Assembly: GCA_029266425.1 (NCBI GenBank)
Contig: JAQSWY010000026.1
Coordinates: 1-63,942 of the forward strand
Source: Xanthobacteraceae bacterium
GTDB lineage: Bacteria; Pseudomonadota; Alphaproteobacteria; Rhizobiales; Xanthobacteraceae
DNA: 63,942 bases
Reading direction: 5' to 3'
Within the stretch, counting starts at the first letter, position 1; every line of letters begins with the position of its first letter. Below are positions 18,328 through 26,571 of this stretch, in pieces. Both the position numbers and the translations under genes were made by a program. A model generated the notes under the pieces. It was not told the DNA's origin, made no database searches, and saw only the letters and a program-made list of their open reading frames with translations.

Positions 18328-19275
18328 CTACCCCACCCCAAGCACCAGGAACCACACCGTCACCGTGAACAGGCTCACCACGGTGGAGAGCGACACGGCG
18401 CCGGCGGAGGCGGCGACACCGACCTTGTAGCGTTGCGCCAGCAAGTAAGCGTTGATGCCGCTCGGCATGGCGGCGAACACCACGGCGACGTCGGCCCACA
18501 CCTTAGGCATCGGCAGGACCTGCACCAGCGCGAACACCAGCGCCGGGTGAACGACGAGCTTGAGCGCGGTGATGAGGGCGGCGGGGGCGAAGTCGCCGCG
18601 CATAGGGTAGCGATGCAAAGCGAGGCCGAGCGAGACCAGCGCGCAGGGCACGGCAGAGGACGCCAGCATGTCGCAAATCTGCTTCAGGAAGCCCGTCGGC
18701 ACGTAACCGACCAGCTTGGCGATGCCGCCGGCATAGATGCCGAGAAGGATCGGGTTGAGGGCGAGCGATCGGCCTAGTTTCTTGAGCCCGGCAGGGGAGA
18801 GCCCCTTGCCGGCGCCCTCGGCGGCCACCGTCGCCACCACCATCATCACCGGCAGATGCACGGCGATAAGCAGGAACAAGGGCACCGCTCCTTCCGGGCC
18901 GAAGGCCTGGAGGATCAGCGGCACGCCGACGAACACGGTGTTGGCCTGGCCGGAGGCGAAGCCGTGCATCACCGCCTCGGTGTGGGTGCGGTGGAAGATG
19001 TGCTGCGCGGCCAGCATGCCGAGCGCGAACACCGTGAAGGCACCGGCAAAATAGGCGATCCAGTAGCCCCAGGGCTGGCCACCCTCAGGCAGCGCCGCCT
19101 CGGCAAGGGTCTTGAAGATCAGCACCGGCACGGCGAGCCCGAACACGTATTCGGACAGGCCGTCGGCGGCGCGCTCGCGCAGGTGGCCGGAGAGGCTGGC
19201 CATGAAGCCGAGACCGATGAGACCGAACACCGGCGCCACGATGAGGGCGATGGCGCCGAGCTGGGCAAGCATCAT
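18328..19275 (-). CDS. AEC (auxin efflux carrier) family transporter
   Basis: 315 residues and about ten membrane helices. The start is ATG 19275 with GAAGGAGA five bases upstream; a second ATG follows at 19272. Family features are the central QANTVFVGVPLI segment and the C-terminal AAMPSGINAYLLAQRY block. Bacterial AEC proteins export or exchange small organic acids such as malonate or malate; the substrate here is not known. The upstream extension of the frame runs through a family E repeat and is not coding. Confidence 0.88.
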   Translation of the reverse strand: MMLAQLGAIALIVAPVFGLIGLGFMASLSGHLRERAADGLSEYVFGLAVPVLIFKTLAEAALPEGGQPWGYWIAYFAGAFTVFALGMLAAQHIFHRTHTEAVMHGFASGQANTVFVGVPLILQAFGPEGAVPLFLLIAVHLPVMMVVATVAAEGAGKGLSPAGLKKLGRSLALNPILLGIYAGGIAKLVGYVPTGFLKQICDMLASSAVPCALVSLGLALHRYPMRGDFAPAALITALKLVVHPALVFALVQVLPMPKVWADVAVVFAAMPSGINAYLLAQRYKVGVAASAGAVSLSTVVSLFTVTVWFLVLGVG

Positions 19276-19322
19276 GTCTCCTTCGGCCTGACACGTAGTA
19301 TTGCGCGGGATTGCAACGGCGC

Positions 19323-19434
19323 TTTTCCCTCTCCCGACGGGGAGAGGGTTGGGGTGAGGGGTTTTCACCGCTCCCAATCGCGCCCCCTCACCGACCCGCT
19401 TCGCGGGCCACCTCTCCCCAATGGGGAGAGGAAA
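19323..19434. repeat. Palindromic intergenic repeat, family E
   Basis: Begins TTTTCCCTCTCCCGACGGGGAG and ends CTCCCCAATGGGGAGAGG, with GGTGAGGGG / CCCCCTCACC pairing inside. It lies between the AEC transporter start and the small ACT-like gene. It is the only full copy in the window, but elements of this type are common in alphaproteobacterial genomes. Confidence 0.8.
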
Positions 19435-19447
19435 GTAGAGCCGCCCT

Positions 19448-19741
19448 TCAGGCCGCCGCCCCGGCGGAGGCGGTCGACACTAGATGCGAATTGCGCACCG
19501 GCACCATCACGTCGATGCGCGCCCACAGCCGCTCCGCAAGCTCGGTGGGGGCGGTGAAGGCGATCTCGGCTCGCAAGGTGCCGAGCGCCTTGGGGTTCAT
19601 CTCGCCGTCGGCCGGGCCGTCGATGCGCACGCGGGTCGGCAGAACCTCGTGGATGGCGAAGGGCTCGAGCAGGCGGAGCATGAGATTCGGATGGGCATCG
19701 GCCTCGACGACGAGGCGATGACGGAGAAGACCAGAAGTCAT
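19448..19741 (-). CDS. Small protein with possible ACT-like regulatory fold
   Basis: 97 residues from the ATG at 19741; the frame continues upstream but without plausible sequence. The N-terminus HRLVVEADAHPNLMLRLLEP followed by a second half ALGTLRAEIAF...ERLWARIDVMV has the strand-helix-strand pattern of ACT domains and resembles the small regulatory subunits of acetolactate synthase, but is shorter. No partner enzyme is adjacent. A family E repeat lies just downstream. The function is not assigned; the ACT suggestion is from pattern only. Confidence 0.55.
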   Translation of the reverse strand: MTSGLLRHRLVVEADAHPNLMLRLLEPFAIHEVLPTRVRIDGPADGEMNPKALGTLRAEIAFTAPTELAERLWARIDVMVPVRNSHLVSTASAGAAA

Positions 19742-20036
19742 GGCGTGGATATCCGGAAAGCGGAGGTGGCAGTTGCGTTCAATCGTCCCGGCCGAACCGA
19801 TCGGCCGGGCGGCGAATTCGCCGAATGATGAGGCGCGCGCCGTGCGCGTTTCCGCGTTCCATGACGGCAGTGACATAATCCCGAGCGGGGCGCAGCGTCA
19901 ATGGTCGCGCGAATGTATTGGACTGCCGGTATTTCCATTGACGATGGGTTCGCCGGACGGCACGCTCCCTGCGCCTGAGCGGCCAAGAAGGTGATCCAAC
20001 AACCCTCCGCTCCATCCAGCTCCGGGGAAGAAACCG

Positions 20037-20555
20037 ATGAAATTGCTTTCCGTCAGCCTTGTCCTTGTGTCCGCCCTGCTTGTTGCCTCCTGCGGCGAGC
20101 CCACGCCCGGTCCCGCCGGTCCCGCCGGTCCCGCCGGTGCGCAGGGCGCCGCCGGTCCGGCAGGCCCAGCGGGTCCCGCCGGCCCCGCTGGCCCGGCCGG
20201 TCCTGCGGGCCCGAAGGGCGAGGCCGGTGCCGCCGGTCCTGCTGGTCCCGCCGGTCCCGCTGGCCCGGCCGGTCCTGCCGGCCCTGCCGGCGAGGCGGGC
20301 AGGCCGGGCGAGAAGGGCGAAGGCGGCGCGGCCGCACAGGTTCCCGGCAGCGTGCACGTCTATTCGAGGCGCGAATGCTTCTCGCCGGAAGGCTGCCATA
20401 TGGGCTGCGAGCCGGGCCAGGTGGTGGTGAATGCCTATCTCACGCCGCGCGAGGGTGAGGCGACCATCGTGAGCGAGCGCGAAGTGCACTTCACGCCGAA
20501 GCCGGCGGACGCCGCCCGCGCGCCGCTGATGGTGCTGATCTGCGCGAAGGAGTGA
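20037..20555 (+). CDS. Collagen-like lipoprotein
   Basis: 172 residues. A lipoprotein signal peptide ends in LLVASC (Cys19 is the lipid-anchored residue). Residues 25-99 are about 25 uninterrupted Gly-X-Y triplets, most of them GPA, with GPK, GEA, GRP and GEK near the ends, so a triple helix is expected. The C-terminal 70 residues form a small globular domain with four Cys (RREC, EGC, MGC, LIC). The protein should be anchored in the outer membrane with a rigid collagen stalk. The start at 20037 is preceded by GGGGAAGAAACC. The repeats use varied synonymous codons, so they are not a very recent tandem expansion. The function is unknown; adhesion or envelope structure is conjecture. Confidence 0.88.
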   Translation: MKLLSVSLVLVSALLVASCGEPTPGPAGPAGPAGAQGAAGPAGPAGPAGPAGPAGPAGPKGEAGAAGPAGPAGPAGPAGPAGPAGEAGRPGEKGEGGAAAQVPGSVHVYSRRECFSPEGCHMGCEPGQVVVNAYLTPREGEATIVSEREVHFTPKPADAARAPLMVLICAKE

Positions 20556-20570
20556 ACAAGGTTCAATCCT

Positions 20571-20662
20571 GCCCTCATCCCCGGGCTTGACCCGGGGATC
20601 CAGCCTATCCGCATCCACCCGGTCAAAGTCTGGATGACCGGGTCAAGCCCGGCCATGAGGGT
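20571..20662. repeat. Palindromic intergenic repeat, family B, copy 1
   Basis: Starts GCCCTCATCCCCGGGCTTGA, continues CCCGGGGATCCAGCC, and returns with CCGGGTCAAGCCCGG and CATGAGGG. It separates the collagen-like gene from the convergent priA. Other copies lie at 50435-50530 and 63138-63233. The inner GGTCAAAGTCTGGAT segment is shared with the 50.4 kb copy. Confidence 0.88.
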
Positions 20663-20707
20663 TGAGAACGTTGTTCCCGAAACAAGCTTGGGAATGACGG
20701 CCAGGCT

Positions 20708-22921
20708 TCACAGAAAACTCTGCGGGTCGATATCGATGTCGACCCGCAGATTGCCCCGCGCCCGGGGCGCGTTCTCCATCCATTGCCTGACATAGGCCGA
20801 GAGGTCGAAGCCGCGCGGCGTACGTGCCAACAGCCGCCAGCGGTGGCGGCCGCGCACCAGGGCAAGCGGCGCCTCGGCCGGGCCGAGCACGCGAACATCG
20901 TCCACACGTGGCGAAGCCCCGGCCAGCGCCCGCGCATGGGCCTGCACGGCATGGGAGTCGGTGCCGGAGACGACGAGCGCGGCGAAGCGGCCGAAAGGCG
21001 GCAGCATGGCCTCCTCCCGGGCGGCGATCTCGCGGTCGTAGAAGGCGTCGCGGTCGCCGGCGACGAGGGCCTGCATCACCGGATGCTCCGGCATGTAGGT
21101 CTGCAGGAAGGCCCGGCCCTCGACATGGGCGCGGCCGGCGCGGCCGGCGACCTGGTGCAGCAACTGAAAGGTGCGCTCGGCCGCGCGAGGGTCTCCGTAA
21201 CCCAGTCCAACATCGGCATCGACGACGCCGACCAGAGCGAGACCCGGGAAATTGTGCCCCTTGGCGACGAGCTGGGTGCCAATGACGACATCCACCTCGC
21301 CGCGCGTCACCGCATCGAGCTCGGCTCGCAGCCGTTCGACGCCGCCGGCGAGATCGGAGGAGAGCACCTGCGTGCGCGCGCCCGGCATCAAGGCGGCCAC
21401 TTCCTCCTGCAGGCGCTCGACGCCGGGCCCGCACGGCACCAGGCTGTCCGGAGCGTGGCAGTGCGGGCATTCCGCCGGCACCGGTGTGGCATAGCCGCAC
21501 TGGTGGCATTCGAGCCGGCGGCGGAAGCGGTGCTCCACCAGCCAGGAGGAGCAGGACGGGCAGCGGATGCGATGGCCGCAGGCGCGGCACAAAGTAAGCG
21601 GGGCATAGCCGCGACGGTTGAGGAACAGCAGCGCCTGCCCCCCGGCCTCGACCGTGCGGCCCATCTCCTCGGCGAGACGCGCGGCGATCCATTTTCCCTT
21701 GGGCGGACCTTCGCGGCGCAGGTCGATCGGCTCCAGTCGCGGCACCCGGGTGCCGCTGAAGCGCTCCGGCAGATGCAGGCGGGCATAGCGTCCGCGCCGC
21801 GCATTGACCTCGGTCTCGATGGAGGGGGTGGCGGAGGCCAGCACCACCGGGCAGGCATTGAGCCGGGCCCGCACCACCGCCATGTCGCGGGCGTGGTAGT
21901 GGACGCCGTCCTCCTGCTTGTAGGCCGGATCGTGCTCCTCATCGACGATGACGAGGCCGAGATCGGCGAAGGGCAGGAACAGCGCCGAACGGGCGCCGGC
22001 GACGACGCTGACCTCGCCGGCGGCCACGCCTCGGAACACGCGGCCGCGCCGCGGCGAGGAAACCGCCGAGTGCCATTGCGCCGGTCGCACGCCGAATCGC
22101 TTGGCGAAGCGATCGAGGAAGGCCTGGGTCAGCGCGATCTCCGGCATCAGGATCAGCGTCTGCCGCCCGGCACGGATCGCGGCGGACACCGCCTCGAAAT
22201 AGGCCTCGGTCTTGCCGGAGCCGGTGACGCCGTCAAGCAGATGCACCTTGAAGGCGTGCGCTTCGACCGCGGCGACCATCTCGGCCGCTGCTTCCTGCTG
22301 AGCGGGCGAAAGGTCGGGTTTCGCATGGTCCGGGTCCGGCGTCTCGGCGGCGGGCTCGGGCGGCAGCACGACGGTCTCCAGCACGCCGTCATCGACCAGC
22401 CCGTCGACGACGGAGGCGGAAACGCCGGCCTCACGCGCGGCTTCCGCCTTGGCGCGAATGAGGCCGTCCGCCAGCGCCTCGATCAGGCGGGCGCGGGCCG
22501 CGGTGAGGCGCTCGGGGCGCTTCGCCCCCAACCGCACGCCGGTGCGCTCGCGCCCGACATTGGGGCTCTCGTCATGGCGCAGCGCGAGGCGCAGCACCAT
22601 GCCGGGCGGGGTGACGGTGTAGTCGGCAATCCATCCGATCAGCGCGACGAGGTCGGGCCGCAGCGGCGCCACCTCATATTTGCGCACGATAGCTTTCAGC
22701 TTCGCCGGATCGACGGCGCGCGTATCATCCTCGGACGGCCAGACGCAGCCGAGCATCAACCGGGTGCCGAGCGGCACCACGACGATGTCGCCGATTGCCA
22801 CCTCCATGCCGTCCGGCACGCGGTAGGAATAGGCCGAGCCGATGGCGAGGGGCAGCAGCACATCGACGATACGCTCCGTTTGGCGCTCCTGCTGGCGCTC
22901 GCTCGGGGGGAAAAGCTCCAT
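20708..22921 (-). CDS. priA: Primosomal protein N' (replication restart helicase)
   Basis: 737 residues. PriA recognises stalled forks and reloads the replicative helicase. The N-terminal 3'BD segment is followed by Walker A GVTGSGKTEAY, the DEEHD box, and the zinc-binding insertion with paired Cys motifs (LCRACGHRIRCPSCSS, ECHQCGYATPVPAECPHCH). The helicase motif VAGRAGR is near residue 620. The start codon at 22921 is used; no clear ribosome site precedes it. It is divergent from xerC, with 78 bases between the start codons. The opposite strand of this gene happens to be free of stops over more than 700 codons, an effect of high GC. Confidence 0.97.
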   Translation of the reverse strand: MELFPPSERQQERQTERIVDVLLPLAIGSAYSYRVPDGMEVAIGDIVVVPLGTRLMLGCVWPSEDDTRAVDPAKLKAIVRKYEVAPLRPDLVALIGWIADYTVTPPGMVLRLALRHDESPNVGRERTGVRLGAKRPERLTAARARLIEALADGLIRAKAEAAREAGVSASVVDGLVDDGVLETVVLPPEPAAETPDPDHAKPDLSPAQQEAAAEMVAAVEAHAFKVHLLDGVTGSGKTEAYFEAVSAAIRAGRQTLILMPEIALTQAFLDRFAKRFGVRPAQWHSAVSSPRRGRVFRGVAAGEVSVVAGARSALFLPFADLGLVIVDEEHDPAYKQEDGVHYHARDMAVVRARLNACPVVLASATPSIETEVNARRGRYARLHLPERFSGTRVPRLEPIDLRREGPPKGKWIAARLAEEMGRTVEAGGQALLFLNRRGYAPLTLCRACGHRIRCPSCSSWLVEHRFRRRLECHQCGYATPVPAECPHCHAPDSLVPCGPGVERLQEEVAALMPGARTQVLSSDLAGGVERLRAELDAVTRGEVDVVIGTQLVAKGHNFPGLALVGVVDADVGLGYGDPRAAERTFQLLHQVAGRAGRAHVEGRAFLQTYMPEHPVMQALVAGDRDAFYDREIAAREEAMLPPFGRFAALVVSGTDSHAVQAHARALAGASPRVDDVRVLGPAEAPLALVRGRHRWRLLARTPRGFDLSAYVRQWMENAPRARGNLRVDIDIDPQSFL

Positions 22922-22999
22922 GTTGGGAATCGGCCATGCTCGTTAATCGCGGGGAAGGGATCGGCGGGCAGGATAGCAGCCCTGTCAAGGAGGCCGGGA

Positions 23000-23989
23000 A
23001 TGGCGAGCACCGATGCCGAGAAGGCCGCGCGGGCGGAGAAGGCTCTCCTCGCCGCGGCTATGCCGGAAGTGGCCGCGGCGATCGAGGGCTGGCTGGCGCG
23101 GCTCGCCCATGAGCGGAGGCTCTCGGCCAAGACCCGCGAGGCCTATGCACGCGACCTCACGACGTTCCTCCTGCTGCTCACCCAGCATCTCGGCGGGCGG
23201 CCGAACCTCGCCGCGCTGGCGAACCTGCATCCGCGCGACGTGCGGGGGGTGATCGCGGCGCGCCGGGCGGAGGGCATCGAGCCCCGCACGCTGGTGCGCT
23301 TCCTTGCCGCCGCCCGCTCCTTCGGCCGGCATCTCGAGCGGGAGGGGATCGGCAAGGTCGGCGCGCTGATGGCGGTTCGTGGGCCGAAGCTCGCCAGGAC
23401 GCTGCCGCGCCCGGTCTCGGTTCAGGACGCCCGCGCGCTCGCCGATCCGGCAACGCGAGCCGGCGAGGACCGCGAGCCATGGGTGCTGGCCCGCGACGCG
23501 GCGGTGATCGCGCTGCTCTATGGCTCGGGACTGCGCATCTCCGAGGCCCTGGGCCTGAAGATGCGCGAGATGCCAGCGCCGGGCGCCGGCGACCAGATCG
23601 TGGTGACGGGCAAGGGCGGCAAGACCCGCATGGTGCCGGTGCTGCGCAGCGTCACTGAAGCGGTCGCGGACTACGTCCGGCTTTGTCCCTGGAATTTGCC
23701 GCCGGATGGGCCGCTGTTTCGCGGCACCAAAGGCGGTGCACTCTCGCCGCGCATCGTGCAGGCGGCGGTGGAGCGCATGCGCGGCGCGCTCGGCCTGCCG
23801 GACAGCGCGACGCCGCACGCGCTGCGCCATTCCTTCGCGACGCATCTTCTGGCGCGCGGCGGCGACCTGCGCTCGATCCAGGAATTGCTCGGCCACGCCT
23901 CGCTGGCGACGACGCAGATCTATGCTGCGGTGGATTCCGCGGCGCTGATGGCGGCGTGGCGCTCGGCGCACCCGCGAGCGCGGCTGTGA
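23000..23989 (+). CDS. xerC: Tyrosine recombinase XerC
   Basis: 329 residues from the ATG at 23000, nine bases after GGAGG. Acts with XerD to resolve chromosome dimers at dif. The catalytic set is present: Arg in YGSGLRISEA, Lys in GKGGKTRMVP, His-x-x-Arg in HALRHSFATHL, His in LLGHASLATT, and the nucleophile Tyr in TQIYAAVD. The N-terminal SAM-like domain spans residues 1-110. It lies in its usual place beside priA. It is not an integrase of a mobile element; no attachment site or cargo is seen. The stop overlaps the start of the next gene. Confidence 0.95.
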   Translation: MASTDAEKAARAEKALLAAAMPEVAAAIEGWLARLAHERRLSAKTREAYARDLTTFLLLLTQHLGGRPNLAALANLHPRDVRGVIAARRAEGIEPRTLVRFLAAARSFGRHLEREGIGKVGALMAVRGPKLARTLPRPVSVQDARALADPATRAGEDREPWVLARDAAVIALLYGSGLRISEALGLKMREMPAPGAGDQIVVTGKGGKTRMVPVLRSVTEAVADYVRLCPWNLPPDGPLFRGTKGGALSPRIVQAAVERMRGALGLPDSATPHALRHSFATHLLARGGDLRSIQELLGHASLATTQIYAAVDSAALMAAWRSAHPRARL

Positions 23990-24423
23990 AGCGCGTCCGT
24001 CCCGTCATCGAGCACATGTCGATCGGCGTCGCCGATATCGCACGCGCCATGCGCTTCTATGATGCGGTGCTGGCGCCGCTCGGGCTTACGCGCGTGCAGG
24101 AATTCGACGAGCCGGGCGGGCCGTCCGCCTGCTGGGGTCCGCCGGGCGAGATCCCGGCCCCGGACGGCGTGCCGGGCGCTGCGCCGTTCTGGGTGGAGCA
24201 GCGCGCCGGGGCATCGATCGTCTGCCCGCCGGGCTTCCATGTCTGCTTCGCCGCGCCGGATGTGGACGCCGTGCACCGTTTCCATGCGGCCGGCCTTGCC
24301 AATGGCGGGCGGGACAATGGCGCGCCGGGACCGCGCCCGCATTATGGCGACGGGTATTATGCCGCCTTCCTGATCGATCCGCACGGCTGGCGCATCGAGG
24401 CTGCGACCTACACGGCTGCGTGA
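23986..24423 (+). CDS. VOC (glyoxalase/bleomycin-resistance) family protein
   Basis: 145 residues beginning at a GTG (23986) that overlaps the xerC stop codon as GTGA, which predicts translational coupling. An ATG ten codons in (MSIGVADIARAM) is the alternative. The fold is one betaalphabetabetabeta module pair: IEHMSIGVADIARAMRFYD gives the first metal-ligand His region, and the C-terminal FLIDPHGWRIEA gives the last strand. Members bind a divalent metal and act on small molecules; the substrate is unknown. A functional connection to XerC is not expected. Confidence 0.85.
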   Translation: MKRVRPVIEHMSIGVADIARAMRFYDAVLAPLGLTRVQEFDEPGGPSACWGPPGEIPAPDGVPGAAPFWVEQRAGASIVCPPGFHVCFAAPDVDAVHRFHAAGLANGGRDNGAPGPRPHYGDGYYAAFLIDPHGWRIEAATYTAA

Positions 24424-24535
24424 GATCGGTAGCTTTTGCCTGCCGCAAGGTCATTTTGCCTGCGCTTTGGGCTTTCCAGGCCGGAGTGCCGCGGTCAAGC
24501 TGACGACCGCCCGATGTCAGACAGGAGACAAACAC

Positions 24536-24664
24536 ATGAAGCGTTTCGTCACGGCTCTCTGCGCGTTGTCCTTCACCGTCGCGGTGGGCGGCGCCGCGCT
24601 CGCGGATTGCCCCGGTCATGCGTCGACAACGCCGACCACCACCACTGATTCCAAAGGCACCTGA
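24536..24664 (+). CDS. Small secreted peptide, 42 residues
   Basis: Short gene with a good ribosome site (AGGAGA, seven bases before ATG 24536). Residues 1-23 are a clean signal peptide (MKRFVTALCALSFTVAV, then GGAALA). The predicted mature peptide is 19 residues, DCPGHASTTPTTTTDSKGT: threonine-rich, one Cys, one His. A strong rho-independent terminator (24701-24735) follows, so this is a complete monocistronic unit. I recognise no family. It could be a secreted signal, a metal-binding peptide or a leader-like peptide. Confidence 0.65.
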   Translation: MKRFVTALCALSFTVAVGGAALADCPGHASTTPTTTTDSKGT

Positions 24665-24700
24665 GCCCGCCTTTCCCAGACTGGACTCACCAAAATGAGA

Positions 24701-24735
24701 CGGCCCGGCACTGAGTGCCGGGCCGATTTGTTTTT
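24701..24735 (+). terminator. Rho-independent terminator of the small peptide gene
   Basis: Stem GGCCCGGCACT (24702-24712) pairs with AGTGCCGGGCC (24714-24724) through a tight loop and is followed by ATTTGTTTTT. The distance from the peptide stop codon is about 37 bases. Confidence 0.85.
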
Positions 24736-24740
24736 GGGAC

Positions 24741-24857
24741 CACCTCATCCTGAGGTGCTCGGGCGCAGCACGAGCCTCGAAGGATGATCGCCCCCGATCG
24801 TTCTCTGCTTCAGCATCCTTCGAGGCCGGCCGTTGGCCGGCACCTCAGGATGAGGTC
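24741..24857. repeat. Palindromic intergenic repeat, family A, copy 3 (inverted order)
   Basis: The same half-sites as the other family A copies, but in the opposite order: CACCTCATCCTGAGGTGC and GCCTCGAAGGATG come first, then CAGCATCCTTCGAGGCC and CACCTCAGGATGAGG. Each half is also palindromic in part. It lies between the small-peptide terminator and the end of lpdA. Confidence 0.85.
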
Positions 24858-24883
24858 GCTTGGAGCAAGATCGGAAAACGGGA

Positions 24884-26284
24884 TCACATGTGGATGGCGC
24901 GCTTCTCCACCGCCATCGCGGCTTCCTTCACCGCTTCCGAGCGGGTCGGGTGGGCGTGGCAGGTGCGGGCGAGGTCTTCGGACGAGCCGCCGAACTCCAT
25001 CAGCACCGCCGCCTCGTGAATCATCTCGCCGGCCTCGACGCCGACGATGTGGACGCCGAGCACCTTGTCGGTGGTGGCGTCGGCCAGCACCTTCACGAAT
25101 CCCTCGGTCTGGTTGTTGGCCTTGGCGCGGCCATTGGCCAGGAAGGGGAACTTGCCGACCTTGTAGGCGATGCCGGCTTCCTTCAGCTCCTCCTCGGTCT
25201 GGCCGACCTGCGCCACCTCCGGAGAGGTGTAGACCACGGAGGGGATGACGCCGTAATTCACATGGCCGGCCTGGCCCGCGAGCAGTTCGGCAATCGCGAT
25301 GCCTTCATCCTCGGCCTTGTGCGCCAGCATCGGGCCGGCAATGGCATCGCCGATGGCGAACACGCCCGGCACATTGGTGCGGTAATGCGCATCGGTGACG
25401 ACGCGGCCGCGCTTGTCCTTCTCGACGCCGAGCGCGTCCAGCCCCAACCCTTCGGTGAAGGGAACGCGGCCGATGGCGACCAGCACGACGTCGGCCTCAA
25501 GCGTCTCGGCAGCGCCGCCGGCGGCGGGCTCGACCGAGACCTTGAGCGTCGGGCCGGAGGCGTCGACGGCGGTGACCTTGGAGCCGAGCTTGAAGGCGAA
25601 GCCCTGCTTCTGCAGGATCCGCTGGAAGGACTTGGCGACGTCGAGATCCATGCCGGGCAGGATACGGTCGAGGAACTCGACCACCGTCACCTCGGCGCCG
25701 AACCGGCGCCACACGCTGCCGAGCTCCAGCCCGATGACGCCGGCGCCGACCACGACCAGCTTGCCGGGCACCGTCTCCAGCGTCAGCGCTCCGGTCGATG
25801 AGATCACGCGCTTCTCGTCGATCTCGATACCGGGCAGCTTCGCGACGTCCGACCCGGTGGCGATGACGATGGCCTTGGTCTCCAGCGTCTGCTTGGCGCC
25901 GTCCTCCGCGGTGACCACGACCTTGCCGGGCGCGGTGATGGTGCCGGTGCCGCGATAGGGGTCGATCTTGTTCTTCTTCATGAGGAACTCGACGCCCTTG
26001 GTGTTGCCTTCGACGCCCTTGTCTTTGAAGGCCATCATCGCCTTGAGATCGAGCTGCGGCGCGCCGACGCCGATGCCCATCTCGGCAAAGGAATGCGCAG
26101 CCTCCTCGAACAGCTCGGAAGTGTGCAGCAGCGCCTTGGAAGGAATGCAGCCGATATTCAGGCATGTGCCGCCGAAGGTGGCGCGCTTCTCGATCACCGC
26201 GACCTTGAGCCCGAGCTGCGCGGCACGGATGGCGCACACATAGCCGCCCGGACCGGTGCCGATGACGATCAGATCGTAGGACAT
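24884..26284 (-). CDS. lpdA: Dihydrolipoyl dehydrogenase (E3)
   Basis: 466 residues from ATG 26284 ([17 protein letters not shown]). Reoxidises dihydrolipoamide of the 2-oxoglutarate dehydrogenase E2 and makes NADH. FAD motif [17 protein letters not shown]; redox disulfide [13 protein letters not shown] (about residues 39-51); NAD motif [15 protein letters not shown]; interface catalytic pair in [14 protein letters not shown] near the C-terminus. It is downstream of sucA-sucB on the same strand but separated from them by a lactate permease gene on the other strand, so it is not cotranscribed with them. Divergent from that permease. Confidence 0.96.
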   Translation of the reverse strand: MSYDLIVIGTGPGGYVCAIRAAQLGLKVAVIEKRATFGGTCLNIGCIPSKALLHTSELFEEAAHSFAEMGIGVGAPQLDLKAMMAFKDKGVEGNTKGVEFLMKKNKIDPYRGTGTITAPGKVVVTAEDGAKQTLETKAIVIATGSDVAKLPGIEIDEKRVISSTGALTLETVPGKLVVVGAGVIGLELGSVWRRFGAEVTVVEFLDRILPGMDLDVAKSFQRILQKQGFAFKLGSKVTAVDASGPTLKVSVEPAAGGAAETLEADVVLVAIGRVPFTEGLGLDALGVEKDKRGRVVTDAHYRTNVPGVFAIGDAIAGPMLAHKAEDEGIAIAELLAGQAGHVNYGVIPSVVYTSPEVAQVGQTEEELKEAGIAYKVGKFPFLANGRAKANNQTEGFVKVLADATTDKVLGVHIVGVEAGEMIHEAAVLMEFGGSSEDLARTCHAHPTRSEAVKEAAMAVEKRAIHM

Positions 26285-26468
26285 GCTGATTTCTCGTGAG
26301 TTTTCGCGCGGCGTTGCTCGCTGGTGTCTCGCGCGTGTGGGAGGTGGCGGGAGGCCGGATTGCGGCGCGAAACCTACATGGCGGGTCACGCAGAGTCACG
26401 CGCGCAGAGCGCGGGGCAGGGTGGCGATTTCACCCCTGCTGCGAGATCGGTTTCCGCTTGTTCTGACC

Positions 26469-26501
26469 CAACGTAAAGTATATCGACTTTGGTCTACGTT
26501 G
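26469..26501. promoter_or_regulatory. Inverted repeat upstream of lactate permease
   Basis: The arms CAACGTA (26469-26475) and TACGTTG (26495-26501) are fully complementary, and inside them AAAGT (26475-26479) pairs with ACTTT (26486-26490). It lies 70 bases before the lldP start in a locally AT-rich stretch between divergent genes. Half-sites of TTGGT type (26489-26493, 26506-26510) recall GntR/LldR operators, but that is only a resemblance. Confidence 0.4.
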
Positions 26502-26571
26502 CAACTTGGTAGATGCCGGGCACCCTTGAACAAATACTACAAGATTTCTTGCCCCAAGGGAAGGTTCGGCC

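Noticed and set aside
20110..20330. Periodic repeats that could be taken for a CRISPR array or a tandem DNA repeat
   Set aside because: The period is 9 bases and in frame with Gly-X-Y triplets of a lipoprotein. There are no spacers.
20783..22999. Very long stop-free frame of over 700 codons on the plus strand, opposite priA and joined to xerC
   Set aside because: It is the antisense of a well-supported helicase gene. Absence of stops follows from high GC and codon bias, and its translation has no recognisable domain. The real xerC start is the ATG at 23000 with a good ribosome site.
23000..23989. Tyrosine recombinase as a sign of a genomic island
   Set aside because: Length, sequence and position beside priA fit housekeeping XerC. 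No tRNA target, attachment repeats or cargo are present.
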